Source of the DNA: Muribaculaceae bacterium
GTDB taxonomy: Bacteria > Bacteroidota > Bacteroidia > Bacteroidales > Muribaculaceae
Assembly (NCBI GenBank): GCA_009775125.1
Contig: VSPD01000006.1
Coordinates: 17,582 to 81,581, forward strand
Direction: 5' to 3'
DNA: 64,000 bases
The notes beneath the pieces were generated by a model that had not been told where the DNA came from, searched no databases, and worked only from the letters and a program-made list of their open reading frames with translations. Within the stretch, counting starts at the first letter, position 1. Each line of letters begins with the position of its first letter. Positions 1-9,012 of the stretch are shown here, one piece after another. The position numbers and the translations under genes were made by a program.

Positions 1-2
1 AG

Positions 3-464
3 TTGATGCTGTATCCGTTGCATGCTCTGAACCTTAATATGCTGCAAATAGAGGGACGAAGTGACTTGTTTCTTAAATTGGAAATAATAAAAAAAACAAT
101 ATCAGTCGGTCCTATCTTAATAGGTATATTTGTCGGGATATATTGGATGTTGGCGGCCAGCGTGGTCACGGGTTTTATATCCTATTATCTTAATGCGTTT
201 TATTCGGGCAGGCTATTGGGTTATAGCATTTCGGAACAGGTTTGGGATATCCTTCCATCATTTTTGATTGCAATTATTGCCGCTTTGATTACTTATGGAG
301 TCTCATTTATTCCCGTCTCGTGTTACATTATGTTGCCGCTTCAATTAATAATTGGATTCTTCGTGCTTATATCCATCTTGGAAGTGGCGAAATTGGCAGA
401 ATATATGGAACTCAAAAGTATATTTAAGAATACATATTCCAAACTATGTTTGTCATTTAGATAA
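3..464 (+). CDS. wzx: Polysaccharide flippase (Wzx-like), C-terminal part, cut by the window edge
   Basis: The frame is open to the left edge, so only the last ~150 residues are present. They hold four or five hydrophobic helices and a PLHALNLNMLQIEGRSDLF stretch that I recognise from Bacteroidetes PST/MATE-like lipopolysaccharide flippases. Such proteins move undecaprenyl-diphosphate-linked O-units across the inner membrane. The stop codon directly abuts the next start (TAA then ATG), as expected for an O-antigen operon with the Wzy-like polymerase further down. Identity as a flippase rests on the C-terminal half only. Confidence 0.75.
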   Translation: MMLYPLHALNLNMLQIEGRSDLFLKLEIIKKTISVGPILIGIFVGIYWMLAASVVTGFISYYLNAFYSGRLLGYSISEQVWDILPSFLIAIIAALITYGVSFIPVSCYIMLPLQLIIGFFVLISILEVAKLAEYMELKSIFKNTYSKLCLSFR

Positions 465-1577
465 ATGGAAAAAGAAACAATTACCGTCACATCACCTTTG
501 CTCCCCAATCTGGAGGAGTTTCAAGAACTGCTCCGGGATATTTGGAGCAAGAAGTGGCTTACAAATAATGGTGAATACCACAAACGCTTGGAAAAAGCGT
601 TGGCGGAATATTTGAAAGTGCCGTATGTATGCCTGTTTACAAATGGCACATTGCCGCTGCTCACAGCCTTACAGGCTATGCGCATAAGTGGAGAGGTTAT
701 AACTACGCCATATAGTTTTGTTGCTACCACCCATTCCCTGTGGTGGAACGGCATTAAGCCGGTGTTTGTTGACATCGACCCCGCCACCGGCAATATTGAC
801 CCGGATAAGATAGAAGCGGCAATCACGCCAAAGACAACGGCTATAATGCCTGTACATGTTTACGGAAAGCCTTGCGATACCGTAAAGATACAGGCGATTG
901 CCGACAAGTACGGTCTTAAAGTTATATATGACGCGGCCCATGCCTTTGGCGTGGAAGTGGATGGCACCGGCATATTGAATGCCGGGGATATGTCCACTCT
1001 GTCGTTTCATGCAACAAAGGTCTACAATACGGTTGAAGGTGGCGCTCTTGTCGTACATGATGAGAAGACAAAGAAACGCATCGACTATCTTAAAAATTTC
1101 GGTTTCGCCGGTGAAACCGAGGTAATTGCACCAGGAATCAACGGAAAAATGGATGAAGTCCGTTCGGCATACGGGTTGTTGAATCTAAAACAGGTAGATG
1201 CCGCTATTGAGGCGCGCCGTAAGGTAGCAATGAAATATAGGAATGCGTTACGTACAGTAGAAGGCATATCATTTTTTGATGATATGCCGGGTGTGCGTCA
1301 TAATTACAGTTACTTCCCCATATTTGTTGATGCTGAAAAGTATGGGATGACGCGTGATGCTCTCTATTTCAAGATGCGTGATGCCAAGGTGCTTGGCCGA
1401 CGGTATTTCTATCCGTTGATTAGCGAATTCTCTACATATCGCGGGTTGCCGTCTGCTGCAAGAGAGAATCTGCCCCTGGCACACAAAATGGCTGATTCTG
1501 TTATTTGCTTGCCAATGTATCATACTCTTAACGAGGAAGATATCTGCCGTGTGCTTGATATAGTATGTGACAAATAA
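465..1577 (+). CDS. DegT/DnrJ/EryC1/StrS sugar aminotransferase
   Basis: The 370-residue protein has the full fold-type I PLP pattern of nucleotide-sugar aminotransferases. There is an N-terminal substrate loop, a cofactor-binding Asp at about residue 156 (VIYDAAHA) and the Schiff-base Lys at 185 in SFHATKVYNTVEGG. Family members transfer an amino group from glutamate to a keto-sugar nucleotide. It starts directly after the flippase stop and is followed 5 bases later by an ATP-grasp gene, so the amino sugar it makes may be acylated by that ligase. The keto-sugar substrate cannot be read from sequence; a 4-keto or 3-keto-6-deoxyhexose is likely. Confidence 0.85.
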   Translation: MEKETITVTSPLLPNLEEFQELLRDIWSKKWLTNNGEYHKRLEKALAEYLKVPYVCLFTNGTLPLLTALQAMRISGEVITTPYSFVATTHSLWWNGIKPVFVDIDPATGNIDPDKIEAAITPKTTAIMPVHVYGKPCDTVKIQAIADKYGLKVIYDAAHAFGVEVDGTGILNAGDMSTLSFHATKVYNTVEGGALVVHDEKTKKRIDYLKNFGFAGETEVIAPGINGKMDEVRSAYGLLNLKQVDAAIEARRKVAMKYRNALRTVEGISFFDDMPGVRHNYSYFPIFVDAEKYGMTRDALYFKMRDAKVLGRRYFYPLISEFSTYRGLPSAARENLPLAHKMADSVICLPMYHTLNEEDICRVLDIVCDK

Positions 1578-1582
1578 AGGAA

Positions 1583-2791
1583 ATGGCTCAAAAAAAAATA
1601 CTGCTTTTAGGAGGGTCGGCGCAACAACTGGTTGCGATAAGAGCCGCAAAAGAGTTGGGATATTATACGGTGCTGTGTGATTATTTGCCTGATAATCCGG
1701 GACAGCATGAGGTTGACAAGTTTTATCAGGTGAGCACAACAGATGTGGAGTCAGTATATAATATCGCGCATAAAGAGGGGGTGGAAGGAGTGCTTGCCTA
1801 TGCGTCAGATCCGGCAGCGTTGCCTGCGGCTATCGTATGTGAGCGACTGGGGCTTCCGACCAATCCTGTTAAATCGGTTGAGATTCTTGGCTTAAAGCAT
1901 AAGTTTCGCAAATTTTTGAGCGAGTATGGGTTCGCATGTCCCAAGATGGTGACGTTTGGCCCCGATGTAGAAATCGAATGGCTGGAAAAACAATTGAAAT
2001 CGTTTACATTCCCCATTATAGTCAAGCCAACCGACTCGTCCGGCTCGAAGGGCGTTACCAAACTTTCAGATATGGAAGGTCTGTCTGACGCGATATGCTA
2101 TGCCGACGGGTATTCAAGAAATAAGATAATAATAGCGGAGGAATTTATTGAAAGAGGCTTTCCGCATGTAATAGGGGGCGATATTTTTGTAGAGGATGGC
2201 AAAATTATCCTCTTTGGAGAGATGTCATGTTTGCGCGGCAACCATGGCCGGAGCCTGATACCTATTGGAGAGAAAAAGCCCACCGGTCTTAACGTGTCGC
2301 AAATCAGCAGTATAAGGCTGGAATTACAACGTATCGTTGAGGCTTTGGGTATATGTTTTGGAGAGATGAATATTGAAATACTTCTTGACAAGGATGACAA
2401 TGTGCATTTTCTTGAACTTGGGCCCAGGGCCGGAGGCAATATGATTCCAATACAGTTGTCAGACGCTTTTGGCGTCGACCTCCCAAAGGCAAATGTTCTC
2501 GTTGCAATGGGTAAGAAATCGAATCTGAATCCGGTGGAAAAAGACGGCTGTTTTTGTCATTACGTGGTTCATAGCGACAATGACGGGATATTTAGGGGCA
2601 TGTCGTATTCGCAGGAAATAGAGCCGTATATATATCGGAAATGTATATATAAGCATCCCGGCGACAATGTTGAGGCTTTTGACGGTGCCGGCAAGGCGGT
2701 AGGCATTGTGTTCCTGCATTTTCCCGACGAGGAAACGATGAACAGGCTATATCCGCTTTCTGAAAAATTGATAATCCCTGAACTATTGTAA
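1583..2791 (+). CDS. ATP-grasp ligase (CarB/biotin carboxylase-like), copy 1
   Basis: The 402-residue protein has a pre-ATP-grasp Rossmann-like region (ILLLGGSAQQLVAIRAAKELG), then a central ATP-grasp domain with the glycine-rich loop PTDSSGSKGV. The metal and phosphate motif FLELGPRAGGN is intact (Glu, Arg, Asn). ATP-grasp enzymes activate a carboxylate as an acyl-phosphate and join it to an amine. Placed next to an aminotransferase, it could attach an amino acid or small acid to an amino sugar; this is inference. CarB-like short ATP-grasp genes are known to recur in Bacteroides capsule loci, but their substrates are mostly unassigned. Confidence 0.8.
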   Translation: MAQKKILLLGGSAQQLVAIRAAKELGYYTVLCDYLPDNPGQHEVDKFYQVSTTDVESVYNIAHKEGVEGVLAYASDPAALPAAIVCERLGLPTNPVKSVEILGLKHKFRKFLSEYGFACPKMVTFGPDVEIEWLEKQLKSFTFPIIVKPTDSSGSKGVTKLSDMEGLSDAICYADGYSRNKIIIAEEFIERGFPHVIGGDIFVEDGKIILFGEMSCLRGNHGRSLIPIGEKKPTGLNVSQISSIRLELQRIVEALGICFGEMNIEILLDKDDNVHFLELGPRAGGNMIPIQLSDAFGVDLPKANVLVAMGKKSNLNPVEKDGCFCHYVVHSDNDGIFRGMSYSQEIEPYIYRKCIYKHPGDNVEAFDGAGKAVGIVFLHFPDEETMNRLYPLSEKLIIPELL

Positions 2792-2803
2792 TAAATATAA
2801 GGA

Positions 2804-3769
2804 ATGAATGGGATAGGAGGTTATTTTGAATTGGAGTTGCCGTTTTACGACAATATGCCGAACAAGCATCTTTTGCGTGTAAATTCCGGACGGCATGCCT
2901 TAGAGTATATCCTCAGGGCAATTGGCGTTGAGAATATAAAGATTTTGTATGTGCCAAAATATACATGTGATGTAGTTGTTGAAAGCATTCAGCGCTTGCC
3001 TGATGTCAAATGGGCGTTTTACAATATAGACGCCAATCTTGAAATAACCGGCATTCCGCAGTTGGCAGAAGGAGAATATATAATAGTTAACAATTATTTC
3101 GGTATTAAGGATAAGTATATAGATTTAATTGTTGAGAAGTTCCCGAAAAATGTCATACTTGATAATTCACAGGCATTGTATTATCCGGCAGCCAAGGGGG
3201 TTAAATCGTTTTATAGCCCCCGAAAATTTGTGGGGGTTCCTGACGGCGGCTTAGCTAATATAGATACTCGGATAGATTCATTGGATGTCGGCGCGTCGTG
3301 GCATCGATGCTCGCATCTGCTGAAAAGAATCGATGTCGGTTCGGAATTTGGATACGTGGATTTTAGAGAAAACAGTTCCGGATTGAGGAATGAGCCTGTA
3401 AGGCATATGTCGAATTTGACATCCCGGATGCTTCAAGGAATAGATTTCTCTTTGGTGAGAGAAGTTAGGTGTCGAAACTATGATATACTGTGTGCTGGGC
3501 TGGATGTATATAATCTATTGCCTACACCCTATTCAACAGATATATATTGTCCCATGGTATATCCGTTCCGCACATGCAATCCGGCAATTAGATCCAGGCT
3601 GCTTGCGAATCGGATTTTTGTTGCCAAATATTGGCCAAATGTGCTGGATTGGTGCAATTACGGTGAAATAGAGTGGCATCTGACGGAAGAAATATTGCCG
3701 TTGCCTGTTGATCAAAGATACACTACAGATGATATGAACAATATTTTAGAATTAATTCTTGAAAACTAA
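2804..3769 (+). CDS. Divergent DegT-like PLP-fold protein
   Basis: The 321-residue protein is shorter than a normal DegT aminotransferase (370 to 400) and diverges from the one at 465. It keeps an Asp at about residue 120 in VILDNSQAL, where the PLP pyridine nitrogen is bound, and a Lys at 141 in SFYSPRKFVGVPDGG, one place off the usual SFHxxK spacing. It may be a real PLP enzyme with altered substrate use. It lies between two ATP-grasp genes (12 and 2 bases away), so a joint pathway is likely. Which reaction it catalyses is unknown. Confidence 0.65.
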   Translation: MNGIGGYFELELPFYDNMPNKHLLRVNSGRHALEYILRAIGVENIKILYVPKYTCDVVVESIQRLPDVKWAFYNIDANLEITGIPQLAEGEYIIVNNYFGIKDKYIDLIVEKFPKNVILDNSQALYYPAAKGVKSFYSPRKFVGVPDGGLANIDTRIDSLDVGASWHRCSHLLKRIDVGSEFGYVDFRENSSGLRNEPVRHMSNLTSRMLQGIDFSLVREVRCRNYDILCAGLDVYNLLPTPYSTDIYCPMVYPFRTCNPAIRSRLLANRIFVAKYWPNVLDWCNYGEIEWHLTEEILPLPVDQRYTTDDMNNILELILEN

Positions 3770-3771
3770 TT

Positions 3772-5061
3772 ATGACAGGAAATAAGAAAAAACTATTGGT
3801 ATTGGGCGGAATGAAAATATCTTGTGAGATTGTTAAGCAAGCCCACAAAATGGGATTGCATGTTACAGTCATAGATTATAATGATGTCAAGGATTCACCG
3901 GCCAAACAAATTGCGGATGAGCATTATCGCATAAGCACTACGGATGTGGATGCTGTATCGGAATTTATCCGAGAAAAACATATAGATGGTGTCTTTGTAG
4001 GATTTGTGGATTTGCTTTTGCCTTACTATGCTGAAATATGCCAAAATACCGGACTGCCGTGTTATGGGACAAAAGCCCAATTTGAGACATTTATAGATAA
4101 AACCAAATATAAGAGGTTGTGCCGTGATTTTGGTGTGCCGGTGGTGGCAGATATTTCTTTAGAGGATGTTATGGCAGGCGCTGTTAAATATCCGATACTG
4201 ATTAAGCCTGCCGATAGTAGTGGCGCGAGGGGAATTGTATTATGTAATAATAAGATTGAGGCCCTTGATGCAATCAACAAGGCTCTTCCATATTCAAAAA
4301 CAGGAAAAGTTGTTATCGAGCCTTATTTGCAAGGGGAAGAGGTGACTGTGTTTTGGTATTTCCAAAATGGCCGGGCTTATTTCTCAATGATGGGTGACCG
4401 TCACATGGAAAATCTGGCCAATAATATCATACCGCTTCCTGTGGGCTATACCTTCCCTTCTGTTCATACAGAGTATTATATAAGAGAGGTCGCCACAAAA
4501 GTGGAAAAAATGGTGGAGGCCTCCGGTATAAAAAATGGTATGATGTTTATGCAGTGCAAGGTAGAAAATGGAGAATGTCTGGTTTATGATATTGGATATA
4601 GGCTGACCGGTTCATTGGAGTATAAAATATTGGAGAGAATATGTGGGTACAATCCACTAAAATCTATGATTGAATATGCAGTTTCGGATTCACGGCAGGA
4701 GGTCAGTGGATGTGTCTCGCCGGAGTTGAACGGATATTTGGGTTGGAATGTGTCTTTTTTGATGAAGCCTGGAACAATAGCCTCAGTTGGAGGTATAGAT
4801 AAAATTAAATCACTTCCGGATGTAATCGATGTTGTTATAGCGCATGGAGAAGGGGAAACAATCAAAGAATCAGAAGTGGGATTGCTCCGCCAAATATGTT
4901 GTAGAGTCCTTGGAGCGTCAAGAAGCATTGCTGATGCCGTTGAAACGGTAGGAAGAATCACCGACTGTTTCAAGGTTGAGGACAGCGAGGGCAATAGCCT
5001 CTTGTATCCTCCGATAAACATTTCTAAGATATCTTTCAGCCCATATATAAATAAAGACTGA
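3772..5061 (+). CDS. ATP-grasp ligase, copy 2, with an altered metal-site motif
   Basis: The 429-residue protein has the same layout as the protein at 1583: N-terminal LLVLGGMKISCEIV, then the ATP-grasp domain with PADSSGARGI. The region equal to FLELGPRAGGN reads LVYDIGYRLTGSLEY, so the usual Glu is Asp and the Asn is gone, while the Arg is kept. A further ~110 residues follow the ATP-grasp core. It begins 2 bases after the preceding stop. It probably forms an amide, ester or peptide bond in polysaccharide decoration; its substrate is unknown and may differ from that of copy 1. Confidence 0.75.
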   Translation: MTGNKKKLLVLGGMKISCEIVKQAHKMGLHVTVIDYNDVKDSPAKQIADEHYRISTTDVDAVSEFIREKHIDGVFVGFVDLLLPYYAEICQNTGLPCYGTKAQFETFIDKTKYKRLCRDFGVPVVADISLEDVMAGAVKYPILIKPADSSGARGIVLCNNKIEALDAINKALPYSKTGKVVIEPYLQGEEVTVFWYFQNGRAYFSMMGDRHMENLANNIIPLPVGYTFPSVHTEYYIREVATKVEKMVEASGIKNGMMFMQCKVENGECLVYDIGYRLTGSLEYKILERICGYNPLKSMIEYAVSDSRQEVSGCVSPELNGYLGWNVSFLMKPGTIASVGGIDKIKSLPDVIDVVIAHGEGETIKESEVGLLRQICCRVLGASRSIADAVETVGRITDCFKVEDSEGNSLLYPPINISKISFSPYINKD

Positions 5062-5151
5062 ATTCATATGTAGCTGGTGATATATCAAAATATAACGGCA
5101 TATGATTCTTAAAAAAGATTTTGGCTGTATTGATAAAATAGTGTTGAGTGT

Positions 5152-6069
5152 ATGAAGACTGTGGCAATTACAGGTGCGAGTGGGATGATCGCAACAGAGT
5201 TGGTATCGCTTTTGTTGGGCAAAGGGGGGTATGAGATAAGTTTAATATCAACGAATCCTGACAAGTATATTAGTAGATGGGATAGTGGTAATGTTCGGTG
5301 GTATACGCTTGGGCAATGGATGGACGAATTAAAAAAAACAGGCAAGAGATGTGATGTTTTAATTAATACAGGTTTTGCCAGAAGCAGCAATGGTGTTGAT
5401 GTATCCTCGTCATTACAATTTACTGTGGATGTGGCATTGGCTGCCAGGCGATGCCGTGTTGCCTCATTTATAAACATATCATCGCAAAGTGTGTATGGAA
5501 AAATATATGAGCCATTATGGACGGAGGAAACACCGGTGGCTCCTGATTATATGTATGCTTTGGGCAAATATTCCGCGGAATTGTTGATAGATTCTATTTT
5601 ATGTAGCAGCTCGGTGAATTATACCAATGTCCGTCTTTCGTCGGTGTGTGAAAACGCCAGATTTCTGCGTGTTTTTGTGCAAAATGCAATTGAAAATAGG
5701 CCGATAAGGGTGCAGGATGGCCGTCAGTCCTTGTCGTTTATAGATGTAAGAGATGTAGCCTCCGGACTATTGGCTATGATTGAAAAAGCTCCTGTTGCCA
5801 TTTTTGACAAGATATATAATCTGGGTACCGGTGTGTGCAACACGATAATGGAAATGGCTCAGATGGTGAAAAAGATTGCATTAGAGAAATATGGGATACA
5901 GGTTGAAATAATTGTAGAAGAAGCAAACCTGCCGATGCATGTTGGTATGAATCCTGGTAAATTCAAAGAGACCTTTGGCTGGAAGCCTGCATATGATTTG
6001 GAAAAGATGATATGCTCCCTATTTAACTATCTGAAATACAGCGATTTAGGGGGGGGGGTATCCCATTAG
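5152..6069 (+). CDS. NAD(P)-dependent sugar epimerase/dehydratase (extended SDR)
   Basis: The 305-residue protein starts with the nucleotide-binding motif ITGASGMIATELV and has the catalytic YALGK pair (Tyr135, Lys139) after the conserved NISSQSVYG. Members of this group epimerise, dehydrate or reduce nucleotide sugars. A 90-base gap with no clear terminator separates it from the ATP-grasp gene. Its last codons contain a run of ten G (6049-6058), which gives a Gly-Gly-Gly-Val-Ser-His tail. A one-base change there would only alter the last few residues. The exact sugar is not identifiable. Confidence 0.8.
   Translation: MKTVAITGASGMIATELVSLLLGKGGYEISLISTNPDKYISRWDSGNVRWYTLGQWMDELKKTGKRCDVLINTGFARSSNGVDVSSSLQFTVDVALAARRCRVASFINISSQSVYGKIYEPLWTEETPVAPDYMYALGKYSAELLIDSILCSSSVNYTNVRLSSVCENARFLRVFVQNAIENRPIRVQDGRQSLSFIDVRDVASGLLAMIEKAPVAIFDKIYNLGTGVCNTIMEMAQMVKKIALEKYGIQVEIIVEEANLPMHVGMNPGKFKETFGWKPAYDLEKMICSLFNYLKYSDLGGGVSH
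6049..6058 (+). repeat. G10 homopolymer at the end of the SDR gene
   Basis: Ten consecutive G lie in the last codons of the SDR gene, 11 bases before the next reading frame. With 9 or 11 G the SDR frame would end a few codons later and would not fuse to the acyltransferase. Runs this long are slippage-prone in bacteria and in sequencing. The effect here would be on the C-terminal tail and perhaps translational coupling. Confidence 0.9.
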
Positions 6070-6867
6070 TTGGAAAATGATAAATCTTTGATATGTATGA
6101 GTCCCAAGAGAGTTTGTCAGGTATTGAAATATGGGTGGAAACATGCGGGGGATATTTCGGATATAGCGTTCGATGGTAAAAAACGCATTATGCTTTTTAT
6201 TGATATTTTATGCTGTTTCATAAAATATAAAATGTGGAGCAATCAGTATGTTGAAGCGAAATTCTGGACTCTTTCGCGGGTCCAGAGGCAGAGCATAGGA
6301 CGAGAAATGAAGGCAAAAGGTTTGCGGCGCGACCTATGGCAGAAAGATTTTCAGGACACACGCCGTTTTTTGCTAAAATATACCCATAGACGCTATGAAC
6401 TGCCAATAAATAGAGCGAAAAGGAATCTTGCGTATGCAAAAAGGTTCAATGCCGGTCCCAGGCTCATGGTAGAATATGGAGTAGAGTTGAGCCGTCAGCA
6501 TTATCTTGATGGGAGTATTACGATAGGTAAGAATGTTTTACTGGCAAAAAATGTTTTTGTTGATTATTCCGGCAGGGTGGAAATTGGGGATGATGTGCAG
6601 CTGACTAACGGAGTTGTTATAGAGACACACCACCATCCATTCCATTCTGATTTCAGGCAATCAAGATCTGTTGTGATACCCACAACATTGAGAATATGCG
6701 ATGGCGCAGTTATTGGAAGCAGGGCTATTATATTGTCTAGTTGCCATTATATTGGATGTCATGCACGTATTGGGGCGGGTGCTGTCGTCACGAAAGATGT
6801 GCCGGATTATGCGATAGTTGCCGGTGTGCCGGCAAAAATAATAAGGATTCAGGCTTCAGATGAATAA
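6070..6867 (+). CDS. Left-handed beta-helix acyltransferase (WbbJ/LbH family)
   Basis: The 265-residue frame has a ~110-residue N-terminal region, then hexapeptide-repeat sequence (TIGKNVLLAKNVFVDYSG, IGDDVQLTNGVVI) and the late GAGAVVTKDVPDYAIVAGVPAK signature of O-acetyltransferases such as CysE, WcaF and WbbJ. It should transfer an acetyl or similar group from acyl-CoA to a sugar. The start is either TTG at 6070, right after the upstream stop, or ATG at 6097 (MSPKRV). The latter is the more usual codon and loses nine residues. It overlaps the next gene by 8 bases. It could be an FdtC-like N-acetyltransferase or an O-acetyltransferase of the repeat unit. Confidence 0.8.
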   Translation: MENDKSLICMSPKRVCQVLKYGWKHAGDISDIAFDGKKRIMLFIDILCCFIKYKMWSNQYVEAKFWTLSRVQRQSIGREMKAKGLRRDLWQKDFQDTRRFLLKYTHRRYELPINRAKRNLAYAKRFNAGPRLMVEYGVELSRQHYLDGSITIGKNVLLAKNVFVDYSGRVEIGDDVQLTNGVVIETHHHPFHSDFRQSRSVVIPTTLRICDGAVIGSRAIILSSCHYIGCHARIGAGAVVTKDVPDYAIVAGVPAKIIRIQASDE

Positions 6868-7831
6868 TGAAATAAAAATACATGATATATGGAGGGATGA
6901 TCTCGACAATAGAGAGGTTGTCGTCTCCATAAAATGTATCGTATACAATCATGAAAGATATATCCGTGATACTCTTGAAGGATTCGTCATGCAAAAGACG
7001 AATTTTAGATTTGAGGCCATCGTTCATGATGATGCTTCAACCGATGGTACTGCTGCGATTATCCGTGAATATGCAGAAAAATACCCTTCGATAATAAAAC
7101 CGATATTCGAGGATGAAAATCAATATAGCAAAAAGGATGGAACGCTGACACGTATTGTAAATGCTCATCTTCGTGGACGATATATTGCTTTTTGCGAGGG
7201 CGACGATTTCTGGACCGACCCACTTAAACTCCAGAGGCAAGTTGACTTTTTGGAGAGGAATAAGGAGTATTCGATGTGTTTTCATTTTGTGAAAGAAAAG
7301 ATTGAGGATGGTCAAGTGGTTTCTGAGATCTTTTCACATCTAAAAGGTAAGGATTATACTGCCAGAGAGATTTATGAAAAATGGACAGTGCCTACATGCT
7401 CAATTGTGGGGCGAGGTGAAGTAATCAGGTCTTTCAAATATGGCAAAGGACTGCTTGTCGGTGATTTGGTTGCAGTTTTGAATCTATCTGCTCATGGAAA
7501 AATGAAGTGCATAGATGAATATATGGCTATATATCGGCGTACTTCCGTCAGTTGGATGTCGACTAATCGCACATCTTTGGCTTTTGCCGAAAGGAATTTG
7601 GTATTTAGGGAAAGATTGATTGATTTGTACCCACAATATGAGGCATTCATCAAGCCGTCGTTTATAAAAGCAAATGTCCAAGTGGTAATCAAGGCGTTCG
7701 CTGAGATGAAATATAAAAGGGCTTGCAAGACTCTTCTTTTGGGTTTGTCTCGTTTTAAATGGAGATATGTAAAATATTTGTGCGGCTATCCTGTTTTATG
7801 TTTATTTTACAAATATAAATCGAAAAGATGA
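6860..7831 (+). CDS. Glycosyltransferase family 2
   Basis: The 323-residue protein has a GT-A fold start, SIKCIVYNHERYIRDTLEGF, then VHDDASTDGTAAIIREY and the metal-binding EGDDFWTDPLKL (DxD-like). These are hallmarks of GT2 enzymes that use nucleotide sugars to extend the lipid-linked unit on the cytoplasmic face. It starts inside the end of the acyltransferase gene and overlaps the next gene by 4 bases (ATGA), so translation is coupled. Donor and linkage cannot be told. Confidence 0.88.
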   Translation: MNNEIKIHDIWRDDLDNREVVVSIKCIVYNHERYIRDTLEGFVMQKTNFRFEAIVHDDASTDGTAAIIREYAEKYPSIIKPIFEDENQYSKKDGTLTRIVNAHLRGRYIAFCEGDDFWTDPLKLQRQVDFLERNKEYSMCFHFVKEKIEDGQVVSEIFSHLKGKDYTAREIYEKWTVPTCSIVGRGEVIRSFKYGKGLLVGDLVAVLNLSAHGKMKCIDEYMAIYRRTSVSWMSTNRTSLAFAERNLVFRERLIDLYPQYEAFIKPSFIKANVQVVIKAFAEMKYKRACKTLLLGLSRFKWRYVKYLCGYPVLCLFYKYKSKR

Positions 7832-8985
7832 TTGGTATGCTGAGTTTGAAAATAATGCCGGCATATGCATATAATGCTGATTTATTGTTGATTAACGCTT
7901 TTTTATGGCTTTTAATGTTCTATATATGTAAGCCATTTAAGGTGTTGATGCATCCTGCGTTAGGGGCTAAACAGACAAGGTCGTTATATAACTGTTGTTT
8001 TATCATTATGTATATATATAGTGTTTTTGCGTTTGCAGATCACGATACATATCACACTTGGAGAGAGTTTGCATTACATTCGAAGTTGGGAGGTCATTAT
8101 GAGCCTTTCTACAAATGGCTGTCGGTGTTTTTGGATGGGAATTATTTCTTATGGAGGGCGTGCGTTTGGGGCGTGGCTGTCGGCAGCCTTTATTTTGTAG
8201 GCCGTTGGTTGAATTTGTGTAATCGCGGGTTCTTGATAATCATGATTCTTTTTCTGCCCCATTCATATTTTTGTGCGACACGTGGTGCTGCTGGGCACGC
8301 GCTTGCATTGTTAGGTTTTATTCTTTTTATTGGTGATAAGCCGGTGCATAAAAGACATTTTATTCTTGGAATCCTTGCTATTGCCGCTTCATTCTTCATG
8401 CACAAGAGTAATTTCCTGTTTATTACTTTCTTATTGATTGGATGGCTGCTTCCCCTCAGATTTTCAAAATCGGCCGTGTGGACCCTTTTGCTGGCATATC
8501 CATTATTTACGTTTGTTATAACATTTTTATTGAATAGTTTTATACAGGGAGATTTCAAGTTAGAATTCGGCGAGGATATGAATATACAGGGGTATAGTAT
8601 GGAATATGTCGAATTGGGCAGAAAACAATATAGTGTTTTGACTAAAATAATTGATTTTTATCGTCTGCTCCCATATTTGTTGAGTTGTGCATATCTTACG
8701 TATAAAATTTCTTTTAAAAAGATAAAGATTGATAAAATATATTATTTCTTATATAAATTTTCGTTTATTGCGGTTTATGTAGCGATGTTGTTTTATTTTC
8801 AACCAGCCTCGGATTGGTTATATCGTCGTATATTTTTTATGTCAATATTTCCCATGATATTCGTTTTTGGGAAACTGGTCGGAATGGAGGCAACCCGTAG
8901 TAAGCTCGTAAAGTTTATTTTCTGGAATCAATTAATCTACGTATTGTTTTTCTCTTTCTCCTATTGGTATTATAAATGGAGATAA
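7828..8985 (+). CDS. wzy: EpsG-like O-antigen/capsule polymerase (Wzy)
   Basis: The 385-residue protein is almost wholly hydrophobic, with about ten predicted membrane helices and a periplasmic loop near residues 70 to 100 (DHDTYHTWREF, EPFYKWLS). This arrangement is typical of the EpsG family, which includes Wzy polymerases that join O-units at the periplasmic face. It is translationally coupled to the GT2 gene. Together with the flippase at the left edge it indicates a Wzx/Wzy-dependent pathway. Confidence 0.78.
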   Translation: MIGMLSLKIMPAYAYNADLLLINAFLWLLMFYICKPFKVLMHPALGAKQTRSLYNCCFIIMYIYSVFAFADHDTYHTWREFALHSKLGGHYEPFYKWLSVFLDGNYFLWRACVWGVAVGSLYFVGRWLNLCNRGFLIIMILFLPHSYFCATRGAAGHALALLGFILFIGDKPVHKRHFILGILAIAASFFMHKSNFLFITFLLIGWLLPLRFSKSAVWTLLLAYPLFTFVITFLLNSFIQGDFKLEFGEDMNIQGYSMEYVELGRKQYSVLTKIIDFYRLLPYLLSCAYLTYKISFKKIKIDKIYYFLYKFSFIAVYVAMLFYFQPASDWLYRRIFFMSIFPMIFVFGKLVGMEATRSKLVKFIFWNQLIYVLFFSFSYWYYKWR

Positions 8986-9012
8986 TATGACTTTTAAAGT
9001 CGCCCTGCTTGA

